NCBI RefSeq assembly: GCF_009467825.1
Contig: NZ_WIOK01000012.1
Coordinates: forward strand, 45,531-109,530
DNA: 64,000 bases
DNA from: Cyclobacterium xiamenense
GTDB taxonomy: Bacteria > Bacteroidota > Bacteroidia > Cytophagales > Cyclobacteriaceae
Direction: 5' to 3'
The position numbers were made by a program, and so were the translations under genes. The notes under the pieces are model-generated. The model was not told the origin of the DNA, did not search any database, and was given only the letters and a program-made list of their open reading frames with translations. This document shows, in pieces, positions 36,618-45,391 of this stretch. Position 1 is the stretch's first letter; every line of letters begins with the position of its first letter.

Positions 36618-37565
36618 ATGAAGCGGATTTTAGTAACGGGAGGGGCTGGTTTTTTGGGCAGCCATCTCTGCGACAAACTTTTAGGCGAAGGAAACGAGGT
36701 AGTTTGCGCAGATAATCTTTTTACCGGCAGGAGAAAAAACATTCATCACTTGCTGGACAACAAGAATTTTGAATTTCTACGCCACGATGTCACGCTGCCC
36801 CTGTATGTGGAGGTAGACGAGATTTACAACCTTGCTTGTCCGGCAAGTCCGGTCCATTACCAGTTTGACCCGGTACAGACCACCAAGACCAGCGTGCTTG
36901 GTGCAATCAATATGCTGGGGTTGGCAAAACGGTTAAAAATAAAGATTCTGCAAGCAAGCACGAGTGAGGTATACGGGGATCCGGAGATTCACCCGCAGCC
37001 GGAATCGTATAAAGGCAGTGTAAGTGTGACCGGGCCCAGGGCCTGCTACGATGAAGGGAAGCGGTGCGCAGAAACCTTGTTTTTTGATTACCACCGACAA
37101 CATAAGCTCCAAATTAAGGTGATGCGGATATTCAACACCTATGGACCCCGCATGCACCCATCCGACGGTCGGGTCGTAAGTAATTTTATCGTTCAGGCAT
37201 TGAAAGGCGATGACATAACCATTTTTGGTGACGGAAAACAAACCAGAAGTTTCGGTTACGTAAGTGATTTGATCGCCGGCATGCACGGCTTGATGAACAG
37301 TCCAAGTGACTTTATCGGTCCGGTTAATATTGGAAACCCCGTCGAATTTACGATGCTGGAGCTGGCAGAGAACGTATTGGAACTTACCGGTTCAAGAAGT
37401 AAATTGAGATTTCTACCTCTTCCTCAGGATGATCCGATGCAACGGAAGCCAAACATCGATTTGGCCCGGGAAAAGCTGGGATGGGAACCCAAGGTGCAGC
37501 TTCGGGAAGGACTGGTAGAGACGATTGCCTATTTTGATCAGGTGCTGCGCGAAGGATTGTACTGA
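36618..37565 (+). CDS. uxs: UDP-glucuronate decarboxylase (UDP-xylose synthase)
   Basis: 315 aa extended [21 protein letters not shown]-binding motif, [11 protein letters not shown], the UXS-typical [20 protein letters not shown], catalytic Tyr-x3-Lys in ACYDEGKR, and [11 protein letters not shown]. Converts UDP-glucuronate to UDP-xylose through a 4-keto intermediate. It opens the exopolysaccharide locus and uses the product of ugd at 1462. Ends with a strong terminator. Confidence 0.94.
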   Translation: MKRILVTGGAGFLGSHLCDKLLGEGNEVVCADNLFTGRRKNIHHLLDNKNFEFLRHDVTLPLYVEVDEIYNLACPASPVHYQFDPVQTTKTSVLGAINMLGLAKRLKIKILQASTSEVYGDPEIHPQPESYKGSVSVTGPRACYDEGKRCAETLFFDYHRQHKLQIKVMRIFNTYGPRMHPSDGRVVSNFIVQALKGDDITIFGDGKQTRSFGYVSDLIAGMHGLMNSPSDFIGPVNIGNPVEFTMLELAENVLELTGSRSKLRFLPLPQDDPMQRKPNIDLAREKLGWEPKVQLREGLVETIAYFDQVLREGLY

Positions 37566-37588
37566 CGAGTTGGTTTGATTCCGCTCCG

Positions 37589-37629
37589 AGCATTGTTTTC
37601 GATTTTCCGAAAACAATGCTTTTTTTTTG
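37589..37629 (+). terminator. Terminator of the UDP-xylose synthase gene
   Basis: A perfect 13-bp stem (37589-37601 with 37608-37620) with a 6-base loop, followed by nine T. The remainder of the spacer up to 37864 is AT-rich and shows no clear promoter match. Confidence 0.93.
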
Positions 37630-37864
37630 CCTGCGGGAAATGGGGACAGGTCAGAGAGCAGGTGAAAAGAAAAAAATAATTTAAACACAGATTTTAGGTG
37701 TTCGAATAGTAAATTTTGTATTTGATAGTAAATCAAAAGAAAAATTAAATATTCAACAATAATATTCCATTTTTATTAAAAAATAATAGGTAAAACCTTT
37801 TTTTATTTGTTTGGTGATTGGTATATTTATCCGGTAATTCTAATCACCTTAATCCTACGCAGTC

Positions 37865-38272
37865 ATGAAAAGCAGGTATAAAATTTTTGCTATCGATGAT
37901 GAGCCTTCTGTCTTGCTGATCATCCAACATTACTTCAAAGGTAAATTTGAAGTGAACGTTTTCAATAAGCCTGCAGATGCCGTTGCTACCATGCACGAGG
38001 GTAATCTGCCGGATATTATTATTTGTGATCTAAATATGCCTGAAATCAGCGGAACCGAATTTGTTGAATTAATTCGTGCGAGTGGTTTTTTCTCGGCGAT
38101 CCCGCTGATTGTTCTTTCTGCCACCGAATCCTCCGAAAAGAAGATTGATATTTTAAATCTTGGTGCGGACGATTTTATGGTAAAACCATTCAACCCAAAG
38201 GAATTGGAAGCCCGCATTAATTCCATCTTACGAAGGACTGGAAAACCAACATTGCAAACGATAAATGGATAA
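37865..38272 (+). CDS. Single-domain response regulator (CheY-like)
   Basis: 135 aa, only a receiver domain. Canonical residues are present: acidic pair in IDDEPS, phospho-acceptor Asp in IICDLNMPEISG, Ser/Thr in VLSATESS and Lys in FMVKPFN. No output domain. Its stop lies 8 bases inside the next gene, which encodes a receiver-like domain fused to a sugar transferase, so the two are translationally coupled. It likely relays phosphate to, or docks on, that protein; the kinase is unknown but a hybrid kinase with Hpt lies at 51344. Confidence 0.92.
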   Translation: MKSRYKIFAIDDEPSVLLIIQHYFKGKFEVNVFNKPADAVATMHEGNLPDIIICDLNMPEISGTEFVELIRASGFFSAIPLIVLSATESSEKKIDILNLGADDFMVKPFNPKELEARINSILRRTGKPTLQTING

Positions 38273-39464
38273 ATCTGTCCGAAAAATTGCGTTGATTTCC
38301 GAAAATCAACGCATCGTTGACGAGGTCACGCAAGCAGTGGATGGCGTATTCGAGATGAATACCTTTTCGAATGGCATTACCTTTTACAATCACCTATCTA
38401 AGTTAAAGGGAGATTTTTTCATGGTCTTGAGTGATTCTTCGATGATGGGAGTTCATGGACTTCCGTTGAAGCAGACCATAGAAAAATTGGGTTTTGGCCA
38501 CCTACCGTTTTTCTTGCTGGTGGATCAGGCTAGCCGGGAAGAGATCTATCAGGCAATCAAGCAGGGAGTTTCGGATTTCATCATGAAACCCATTGATCCA
38601 GGGAAGTTATTGACCCGCCTTGAGTTTCAGGTTCGCCATCCTATTGGCAAAATCAAGGAGTCCGAAATCACACCGGTCAAAGAATACAAGATGCCGTTGA
38701 TCAAACGATTATTCGATATCGTTGTGTCCGGGCTTATTCTGATTGCCCTGTCTCCCTTGTTCCTGATTGTTTCCATTTTGATTAAATGGGAGTCCCGAGG
38801 TCCCGTTTTTTACTATTCTTACCGCGTTGGAACCGGATACACGATTTTTAAATTTTATAAATTTCGATCAATGGATCCGGATGCAGATGCCAAATTGCAA
38901 CAACTGAAACACCTCAACCAATACCAAAAGGCAGAAGATCCGGCGCAGGAAGAAACGGCGGCCCCTTCTATTTCTGAAGTGAAGGAGTTGTGTGAATTTT
39001 GCGAACAAGCTGGCGGTGGTTGCTTGCAGCCCATGTACGATGATAACAAAATGGTCTGCGAGAAAATTCTTTTGGCAAAAAAGGCTGGCAATCAGGAAGC
39101 CGCCTTTATCAAAATCAAAGACGACCCCAGAGTCACCCGGATTGGTAAATTTATCCGGAATACCAGCATCGACGAGTTGCCCCAGCTATGGAATGTACTG
39201 CGAGGCGACATGTCCCTGGTAGGCAATCGTCCGTTGCCCTTATACGAGGCTGAAAAGATCACCACGGACAAGTATTCCTTGCGTTTTTTGGGACCTGCGG
39301 GGATCACCGGCCTTTGGCAAGTAGAAAAACGGGGAAGAGGCGAAATGTCGGAAGAAGAACGATTGAGTTTGGATAACGACTACGTCAAGAATTTTTCCAT
39401 TTGGTTTGACCTAAAAATTCTACTGCGTACCGTTCCGGCATTGTTTCAAAGCGAAAACGTTTGA
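38265..39464 (+). CDS. Receiver-like domain fused to initiating phosphoglycosyl transferase
   Basis: 399 aa. Residues 1-125 form a receiver-like domain: Asp57 aligns with the phospho-acceptor and Lys108 (FIMKPID) is kept, but the acidic pair is Ser-Glu and the Thr is Val86. Residues 144-399 are a WbaP/PglC-type polyprenyl phosphate sugar transferase: KRLFDIVVSG, membrane segment about 153-173, FKFYKFRSM, catalytic Asp303-Glu304 in SIDELPQLWN, GDMSLVGNRPLPLYEA and GPAGITGLWQVEKRGRG. Between 205 and 285 is an insert with Cys243, Cys246, Cys253 and Cys265, a possible metal site. It would attach the first sugar phosphate to undecaprenyl phosphate. Coupled to the response regulator upstream. Confidence 0.9.
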   Translation: MDKSVRKIALISENQRIVDEVTQAVDGVFEMNTFSNGITFYNHLSKLKGDFFMVLSDSSMMGVHGLPLKQTIEKLGFGHLPFFLLVDQASREEIYQAIKQGVSDFIMKPIDPGKLLTRLEFQVRHPIGKIKESEITPVKEYKMPLIKRLFDIVVSGLILIALSPLFLIVSILIKWESRGPVFYYSYRVGTGYTIFKFYKFRSMDPDADAKLQQLKHLNQYQKAEDPAQEETAAPSISEVKELCEFCEQAGGGCLQPMYDDNKMVCEKILLAKKAGNQEAAFIKIKDDPRVTRIGKFIRNTSIDELPQLWNVLRGDMSLVGNRPLPLYEAEKITTDKYSLRFLGPAGITGLWQVEKRGRGEMSEEERLSLDNDYVKNFSIWFDLKILLRTVPALFQSENV

Positions 39465-40684
39465 TTGACCAGTTTCCAAAAAAGGGAAACACGTCCCTCC
39501 CAGGTGTTGGAAGCGGCTTCCCGGTACCGTTTTTCTGCTTTTTCCGGCAGGTCCTGCCGCAGTTCTTCGTCGATCGCCCGAATAAACGATTCCTTTTCGC
39601 TTTCCAAACGTATGTGCGGGTGAAACGATTGGATGTCCTCTGAAAAAGGCGTTGCCACCACGGGTTTTCCGGAGGCAAGGTATTCGTTTATTTTCAGGGG
39701 ATAAATACTTCTGGTCACGTCATTGCATAGAAACGGCAACACCAACAGGTCAAAATGGGCCAGGTATGCGGGCAGTTGTTCAATTTTTTTCGGTCCGGTA
39801 AAATGCAAGTTGGGGAGGGCGTCCAGGTCGATATTCGTATGCCCCCAATGGTTTCGTGGGCCTACAAGCACCACACTTTTTTCGGGGTTTTTCTCGCAGA
39901 TTCCCTTGATTATCTCGTAGTCGATCCGATGGCATATATTTCCGGTATACCCAATGATGGGCCTGGGTAGTTCCTGCAGCTCTTCGGGTAGCGGTAATGC
40001 TTTTTCGTAGGCGGATTTAAAAAGGGTAAAATCAGCCGCGTTTGGAAAATAGGCGACGGTATCTCCGGACAATTCCGACAATTCTTTTTGCAGAAGACGT
40101 GAGGTGGCCAGACTCAGATCGGCTTCTCGTATGGCTTCAACTTCCAAATAAGCACCGTGTTTGCGTAGATAGGGCTCAAGTGCCCGTATGTTGTCCCGTG
40201 ACTGATAAATGAAGGCCTTTGGGGAAAAACCCTCGGGGAGACTGCTCAAGTAAAGTGGGTTAAACGAATTAAAAAAAATAAAATCAGTCCACCCCAGATG
40301 CTGCAATCCTTTCGTTATTTGCCTGCTTAAGCGCAGGTTGTTCCATTCTGCCAATGTGCGGTAGAGCCAGCCCGGTGGTAACCAATTAATCGGTAGCATG
40401 AGCGGGGGAGTCAGTGCGTATAAGTTGGGTCCGTAATCGGGAAGCGGTATCAGGCAATTTTCTCCGAAAAGCAGGGCCCGCTTTCTTGCCTTTACGCTTG
40501 GTTTTTTTCGTTCCCGAATAAAATCCAGTAAGGTAAAGGGGTAGTCAACGTAGACCACCACCTGGTCCCGGGCGAAGGTTTTGGCAAGGGACCAGGAAGC
40601 CGAGGAAAAGTCGCCGTCCCAACGAGACATACTGGTCATTACGAGTGGTAGCTGTTTAAATTTGGAAAGAGAAAAATTGCGCAT
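39446..40684 (-). CDS. Glycosyltransferase, GT-B fold (group 1 type)
   Basis: 412 aa from ATG 40684 (a TTG at 40729 would add 15 residues). GT-B architecture: N-terminal domain with VYVDYPFTLLDFI, FFNSFNPLYLSSL; C-terminal donor-binding domain with RPIIGYTGNICHRIDYE, VVLVGPRNHWGH, LPAYLAHFDLLVLPF and IYPLKINEYLASGKPVVATPF, the Glu of which is the usual E-x7-E-like site. Likely adds a sugar to the lipid-linked exopolysaccharide unit. It overlaps the convergent transferase gene by 19 bases and diverges from the GT2 at 40775. Confidence 0.87.
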   Translation of the reverse strand: MRNFSLSKFKQLPLVMTSMSRWDGDFSSASWSLAKTFARDQVVVYVDYPFTLLDFIRERKKPSVKARKRALLFGENCLIPLPDYGPNLYALTPPLMLPINWLPPGWLYRTLAEWNNLRLSRQITKGLQHLGWTDFIFFNSFNPLYLSSLPEGFSPKAFIYQSRDNIRALEPYLRKHGAYLEVEAIREADLSLATSRLLQKELSELSGDTVAYFPNAADFTLFKSAYEKALPLPEELQELPRPIIGYTGNICHRIDYEIIKGICEKNPEKSVVLVGPRNHWGHTNIDLDALPNLHFTGPKKIEQLPAYLAHFDLLVLPFLCNDVTRSIYPLKINEYLASGKPVVATPFSEDIQSFHPHIRLESEKESFIRAIDEELRQDLPEKAEKRYREAASNTWEGRVSLFWKLVNQTFSL

Positions 40685-40774
40685 AAAAATCTTGTTTTTT
40701 ATCGGTGCAAGTTGTCGAAATGTATTCAAGAAATAGTAAATTTAGGATAAAAATAATCATTAATTTTTGAAGCT

Positions 40775-42004
40775 TTGATCTTGTTTGAAATTATTGCCTG
40801 GCTTTGCTGTTTTTACCTTGTGTTTCCCTTAGGCAGTGCCCTATTTGCGGTTTTAGGGAAAAAGGAAGCCCTTGACGAAACATCCTATGTTGCGGATTTC
40901 GCCTGCATTATCACCGTTTATAAAGAAAAAGACATTGCCTGGCCCCTGGTTCGGGCCTTGCTGAAACAGGATCATCCGAATTTTAAGGTGTATTTGGTAG
41001 CAGACGGCATCAATGAAGACTTCGAAGCTAAGGTGCAGGATCAACGACTCTCAACTTTTCAGCCGCGGCCTTTTTTAAATAGTAAAGTGGCTTCCATTGC
41101 TCTTGCCCTGGAAAAAATGGACCACAGCCACAGCCATGTGGTTATATTCGATCCGGACAATCTCGTCCCCGCACATTTTTTACGGGTCATTGACCGGTAC
41201 CATGCCAATGGCTTTCAGGCGGTGCAAGGCAAGCGAATCGCTAAAAACACGGAGGGAACCTACGCGGCGCTTGACGCCCTGGGCGAATATTACTATGATT
41301 TTGCCGTCAGGAATGTACCCTATTTGCTGGGTTCTTCCTCGACCATTGCCGGTTCGGGGATGTCGCTGGAGATTGGCTTGTATCGGGAAAATATCGCCGG
41401 TGAGATGCAGGTTTTGGAAGAAAAAGGGGTGGTAGTCGCCGAAGACAAGTCACTGCAACTACAGCTGGTGGAGCAAGGTATTCGGATCGCCTACGCGGGT
41501 GCGGCCGTCTTGTTTGACGAGAAAATCACCGCTGCGACGCAGATAGGTCGGCAGCGGGGCAGGTGGCTGAACAGCTTCTTCGGGCAATTACCCGCTTCCC
41601 TTCGCCTACTGGGAAAAGGCCTGGTATCTCTGGATTGGAACCGCATCTATTTTGCCTTGATGGTGGCCATGCCTCCCATGGTAATCCTCGTGGGGATAAG
41701 TGGCCTGATGGCCCTGCTGGCATTGTGGGTAAATGTCAGCTACTTCTTCCTGCTAGTCGGTTGCATGGTCCTGTTTGCATTGGGCTTTTTGACCCTGCTT
41801 GCTTTTAACCACAGCCCTCCGGAAGTACTGCGGGCCATACCGAAAATTCCACTTTTCGTTTGGGGACAACTTTCGGGTATGCTCCACATACGCAAAGCCA
41901 ATAAGGATTTTATGGCGACTACCCATCAGGAAATAACCGAAATCGAACCGCTATGGGCGAAGCGGAAGGAGGAATTCAGTTACCTGGAAAACTGGTGGAA
42001 ATAA
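40775..42004 (+). CDS. Membrane glycosyltransferase family 2
   Basis: 409 aa. GT2 catalytic domain: CIITVYKEKDI, VIFDPDNLVP (DxD), SGMSLE, VAEDKSLQLQL (ED) and QRGRW (QxxRW), flanked by an N-terminal TM helix and about three C-terminal TM segments (310-380), like processive cellulose/hyaluronan synthase relatives. No ATG occurs in frame before about codon 115, so the start must be non-ATG; TTG 40775 (or TTG 40781) fits. Convergent with the flippase gene (18-base gap). Confidence 0.85.
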   Translation: MILFEIIAWLCCFYLVFPLGSALFAVLGKKEALDETSYVADFACIITVYKEKDIAWPLVRALLKQDHPNFKVYLVADGINEDFEAKVQDQRLSTFQPRPFLNSKVASIALALEKMDHSHSHVVIFDPDNLVPAHFLRVIDRYHANGFQAVQGKRIAKNTEGTYAALDALGEYYYDFAVRNVPYLLGSSSTIAGSGMSLEIGLYRENIAGEMQVLEEKGVVVAEDKSLQLQLVEQGIRIAYAGAAVLFDEKITAATQIGRQRGRWLNSFFGQLPASLRLLGKGLVSLDWNRIYFALMVAMPPMVILVGISGLMALLALWVNVSYFFLLVGCMVLFALGFLTLLAFNHSPPEVLRAIPKIPLFVWGQLSGMLHIRKANKDFMATTHQEITEIEPLWAKRKEEFSYLENWWK

Positions 42005-42022
42005 ACTCCGCTGTGTCGGGGA

Positions 42023-43354
42023 TTAACGTTTCGCTACTTTTTCCTGGATGGAACGTAGCATGCTGGGATACATGTTTACCGCCTGCAGCAGGCAGTGAAA
42101 AAAGCGGATCGGGAGGTATTTTCGCAAAATCAGGTGCTTGATCAATGCCGTACAAAAAACAGCAGTTACCAGGCCATACGCTGCCCCAGGTAATCCGATC
42201 CAGCGGATAAACAGCCAGCTCAACCCCGCTCCGTAGAGAAAAGTACCCAGGACCATGATCATGTTGATAAAGGGTTTGCCGATGGCATCCAAAAACACAC
42301 CGGATTGTCGGTCAAAGGGTTTGATTAATGCCAAAAACGCCATAATTCGAAGAAAAGGGACCGCCTCCAGGTAAGCCTCACCGGCAATAAGCAGGATTAT
42401 CTGCTGCGCAAACAGCAAGCAGAACAGCCAAAAAGGGACGGTCAGGCTCAACATCATTCCCAGTGTCTTTTCGTAAAGGGTTCCCAGGCTCGCTGTTTGC
42501 TTTGAGTCGTGGGCTTCCGCCGCTTTGGGGTAGCTGATGGAGGCAATGGAGTTTACCGGAATTTCGACCACATTCATCACCCGCCCCGCTGAATTGGCCA
42601 TGGCCACTTGTACGGGGGAGAGTAACGCGCCGAGGAGAAATTTATCCAGGCCATTGGTAAGCATGGATATCAGGTTGGTCCCAAACACGTATTTCCCAAA
42701 GTGAAATACCTTTGCCAGCCAATAATTTTTCGCCTTCCACTGCACCCGGAAATACGTACGTACCTGATAGGCAGACATCAGGGTGGCCAGGGCAAATGCG
42801 GCGTTTTGGTACCAGGCAAGTGCGTAGAGGCTCAGTTCCTGTTTGAACAAGTAGGACAGGGCGATGACCAAGAAAAACGGGAGGCTCTTGCTAATACCAG
42901 CAAGAAAGTAGGCTTTGAAGTCGTACCGGGCCTGCATCAACACCAAATTGTGGGTATGAAAAACCAATACCGGGAGAACCCAGGCATAAATGGTCAGAAT
43001 TTCTGCTAGTTTAGGCGCATGGAACAAGCGGGCAAGCGGAGAAGCCGCCAGCACGAGCAGCACAAGTATTAACAAAGTCAATGAGGTATTTAGCAAAAGC
43101 GCTGCTGTCTGTATTTTCCGTTGTACGGCTGAATTTTTACCAACGATAAATTTAATCATTCCATTCTGAATAAAGCCGTTTCGAGCCATGTCCAGAATAG
43201 CGGTGATGGTGATCAGCAGCACCCAAACCCCAAAATCCTCCGGTGACAAAATACGTACCAATAGCATGAAGCCGACAAAGCCCAGGAGAAAGTCCACCCC
43301 GCGGTGCATCATGGTAAAAAATCCACTTTTGAGCCAATATTTTTTATCGCTCAT
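42023..43354 (-). CDS. wzx: Polysaccharide flippase (Wzx/MATE-like)
   Basis: 443 aa from ATG 43354, which overlaps the stop of the upstream glycosyltransferase (ATGA). About 12-14 TM helices; the N-terminus (WLKSGFFTMMHRGVDFLLGFVGFMLLVRILSPEDFGVWVLL) is the classic Polysacc_synt start with the LSPEDFG motif. It would flip lipid-linked repeat units to the periplasm. Last gene of the six-gene minus-strand operon. Confidence 0.9.
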   Translation of the reverse strand: MSDKKYWLKSGFFTMMHRGVDFLLGFVGFMLLVRILSPEDFGVWVLLITITAILDMARNGFIQNGMIKFIVGKNSAVQRKIQTAALLLNTSLTLLILVLLVLAASPLARLFHAPKLAEILTIYAWVLPVLVFHTHNLVLMQARYDFKAYFLAGISKSLPFFLVIALSYLFKQELSLYALAWYQNAAFALATLMSAYQVRTYFRVQWKAKNYWLAKVFHFGKYVFGTNLISMLTNGLDKFLLGALLSPVQVAMANSAGRVMNVVEIPVNSIASISYPKAAEAHDSKQTASLGTLYEKTLGMMLSLTVPFWLFCLLFAQQIILLIAGEAYLEAVPFLRIMAFLALIKPFDRQSGVFLDAIGKPFINMIMVLGTFLYGAGLSWLFIRWIGLPGAAYGLVTAVFCTALIKHLILRKYLPIRFFHCLLQAVNMYPSMLRSIQEKVAKR

Positions 43355-44484
43355 GCTTTGGAGGCCAGGTTTTTGTAGCAATCCAATGTAATGACAGCTC
43401 CTTTTTTGTAGTCAAAAAGGGGCGGGCGCAGATAGCCCTTTTCAATGAGTTTGCTCCGTGCATCCGGATGGGCAAGCAAGTGTTCGATTCCCTCGCTAAG
43501 GCTGAGAGGAGCCGTGGGGTCGATCAGCAAGGCGGCATCGCCTGCCACCTCGGGCATGGAGGAGGTATTGGAGGTAACGACCGGACATCCGCAAGCCATC
43601 GCTTCCAAAATCGGCAGCCCGAAACTTTCCCGCAGCGACGGGTAAAGGAATAGGACCGCCTGGCTGTAAATGGCTGGAAGGTCTTCGTTGGGAATGTACC
43701 CGGTCAGGTGGATCGTATTGAGCAATTGGGGGGCACCGATCTCGGCGAGCATGGATTCCAGGATTTCTTTTCCGATGTCGGGCATGACCAGGTCCGGAAA
43801 GGGTACCTTTCGCGATTCCAACAGGGCGAGTGCTTTGAGCACGCCTCTGAGGTTCTTTTTGGGATCGGTATTGCCCAAAAACAGGATAAAGGTATTCGGT
43901 AAGGTGTACTTTTCCCGAACTGCTTTTTGCCTTTCCACCGGTTCTTTTTGGAAGTGCCCGGCCACGCCGTTGTATACGACCTGCACACGGGAGGAATCCA
44001 TGTGAAAATGCCGGGTGATGCGTTCTTGTTCGAAGGCCGAAACGGTAAAGATGGCGACGGCCTTTTTTACCACTGCAGGCACATTCCAACGGCGGTATAG
44101 ATTCCCGAAACGTTGGTACAGGGTGCCTTCTTTTAGGTTTATTTTTTCCAGGTAGATGATATCGTGAAGCGTAATTAGCAAAGGGACCCGGCAATTAACG
44201 GGGGCCGTATTGCTGGTGCAATGCAGTAGGTCCAGGCGGTAGGAGCGAACGGCTTTTGCCAAATGGTATTGCTCCCAGATGGGGTAGGGGCTGGACGGCA
44301 GCGGGACGATGGTAAAATTCTCAGTTGGGCGTAGCGGGGACGTGTCCTCCATCTCGTTGACAAAGATGAAATACTGGTTTTCCCGGTCCATTTCCTGTAG
44401 GTTTCGGATGAGTGCCAGGGCCACCATGTCCATTCCGTGTCGTTTTTTGCGAAAAATACGCTGCGCTTCAATTCCGATTCTCAT
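43351..44484 (-). CDS. Glycosyltransferase family 4
   Basis: 377 aa GT-B enzyme. N-terminal domain RIGIEAQRI...GMDMVALALIRNL; C-terminal donor domain FILFLGNTDPKKNL, HLTGYIPNEDLPAIYSQA and ESFGLPILEAMACGCPVVTS (the E-x7-E motif), MPEVAGDAALLIDP. Mannosyl- or similar hexosyltransferase in repeat-unit assembly. Overlaps its operon neighbours on both sides (4 and 17 bases). Confidence 0.93.
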   Translation of the reverse strand: MRIGIEAQRIFRKKRHGMDMVALALIRNLQEMDRENQYFIFVNEMEDTSPLRPTENFTIVPLPSSPYPIWEQYHLAKAVRSYRLDLLHCTSNTAPVNCRVPLLITLHDIIYLEKINLKEGTLYQRFGNLYRRWNVPAVVKKAVAIFTVSAFEQERITRHFHMDSSRVQVVYNGVAGHFQKEPVERQKAVREKYTLPNTFILFLGNTDPKKNLRGVLKALALLESRKVPFPDLVMPDIGKEILESMLAEIGAPQLLNTIHLTGYIPNEDLPAIYSQAVLFLYPSLRESFGLPILEAMACGCPVVTSNTSSMPEVAGDAALLIDPTAPLSLSEGIEHLLAHPDARSKLIEKGYLRPPLFDYKKGAVITLDCYKNLASKA

Positions 44485-45391
44485 GATGGACTAGGGTTAG
44501 GTTTTCCTGAATGTTTTGCATAAAAAGGCCGGCTACAAATCCGTTGAGGTACGTTTTGGCATGGGACCATTCGCCTTGGGTCAGGTGTACGAGGATATTC
44601 TTGGGCAAGGCCACCGCAAAGTAATAGGCCGCAGTAAAGAAAAACAGGGGCCAGGTCACGTTTCTGCGCAAAAAAAGCCAGCGGTTTCGGCTCATGTAAT
44701 AGGTTTTTAGCAGGGAGTTTTTCCCCACACTCATGGATTCTTTGTGTAAAATATGGCTTCCTGGCTCGTACCACAGCGTGTATCCTGCATCTTTGATGCG
44801 CTCGCAGTAGTCCATTTCCTCGTAATACAGAAAGTAGAGTTCGGCCATCATGCCAATTTCGAGGACCACAGACCTGGGAATAAACATGGCTGCTCCGTGC
44901 GCCAGTTGGGTGGGTTCGGCTATCTGGTACTGTCCGAGGTCCTTTTCCAGGTACCCTTTTCCTTTTCCCCTACCGGTAACGGGGTTGATCGCAGAAAATC
45001 CCGCATACTGTATGGTATCGGGCTGGTCGTAATACAAAATTTTGGGGCAAATAAGGCCGACCTTGGGGCTTGCCTTGGCCCGTTCGAGTAGCACGTCCAG
45101 TATGTCCTCCGCAACTTCGGTATCGTTGTTGATTAGGAAAAAATACTCGCCGGTTGCGACTTCCATACCCCGGTTGTTTCCCCCTGCGAATCCTTCATTT
45201 TTGGGGTTCCTAACCAGAATGGTGTTCGGGTAGCGTTCGGCAATTGCCCCAGGGTCTTCGCTCGACGCATTGTCAACGACAATGATTTCGACATGCGGGT
45301 AGCTCACCTTCTGAAAAGAGGCTAAAAAATCCAGCGTATGGGTCAATCCGTTGTAATTGATCGTAATGACAGAGATCAGTGGCTTATCCAT
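44468..45391 (-). CDS. Glycosyltransferase family 2 (rhamnosyltransferase-like)
   Basis: 307 aa from ATG 45391 (in-frame codons up to 45433 belong to the overlap with the Wzy gene). GT2 motifs: VITINYNGLTHTLDFL, VDNASSED, GFAGGNNRGM, LINNDTEVAED (DxD) and ELYFLYYEEMDYCERIKDAGY, as in WbbL-type rhamnosyltransferases; a C-terminal hydrophobic patch (about 265-285) suggests membrane association. Overlaps the upstream gene by 8 bases and the downstream one by 17. Confidence 0.93.
   Translation of the reverse strand: MDKPLISVITINYNGLTHTLDFLASFQKVSYPHVEIIVVDNASSEDPGAIAERYPNTILVRNPKNEGFAGGNNRGMEVATGEYFFLINNDTEVAEDILDVLLERAKASPKVGLICPKILYYDQPDTIQYAGFSAINPVTGRGKGKGYLEKDLGQYQIAEPTQLAHGAAMFIPRSVVLEIGMMAELYFLYYEEMDYCERIKDAGYTLWYEPGSHILHKESMSVGKNSLLKTYYMSRNRWLFLRRNVTWPLFFFTAAYYFAVALPKNILVHLTQGEWSHAKTYLNGFVAGLFMQNIQENLTLVHHENRN

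Noticed and set aside
39446-39464. Possible frameshift or misassembly at the overlapping 3' ends of two genes
   Set aside because: Both convergent proteins end with normal family C-termini, so the 19-base overlap is natural.
41526-41723. Antisense ORF inside the GT2 gene
   Set aside because: Composition follows the GT2 frame; no features of its own.
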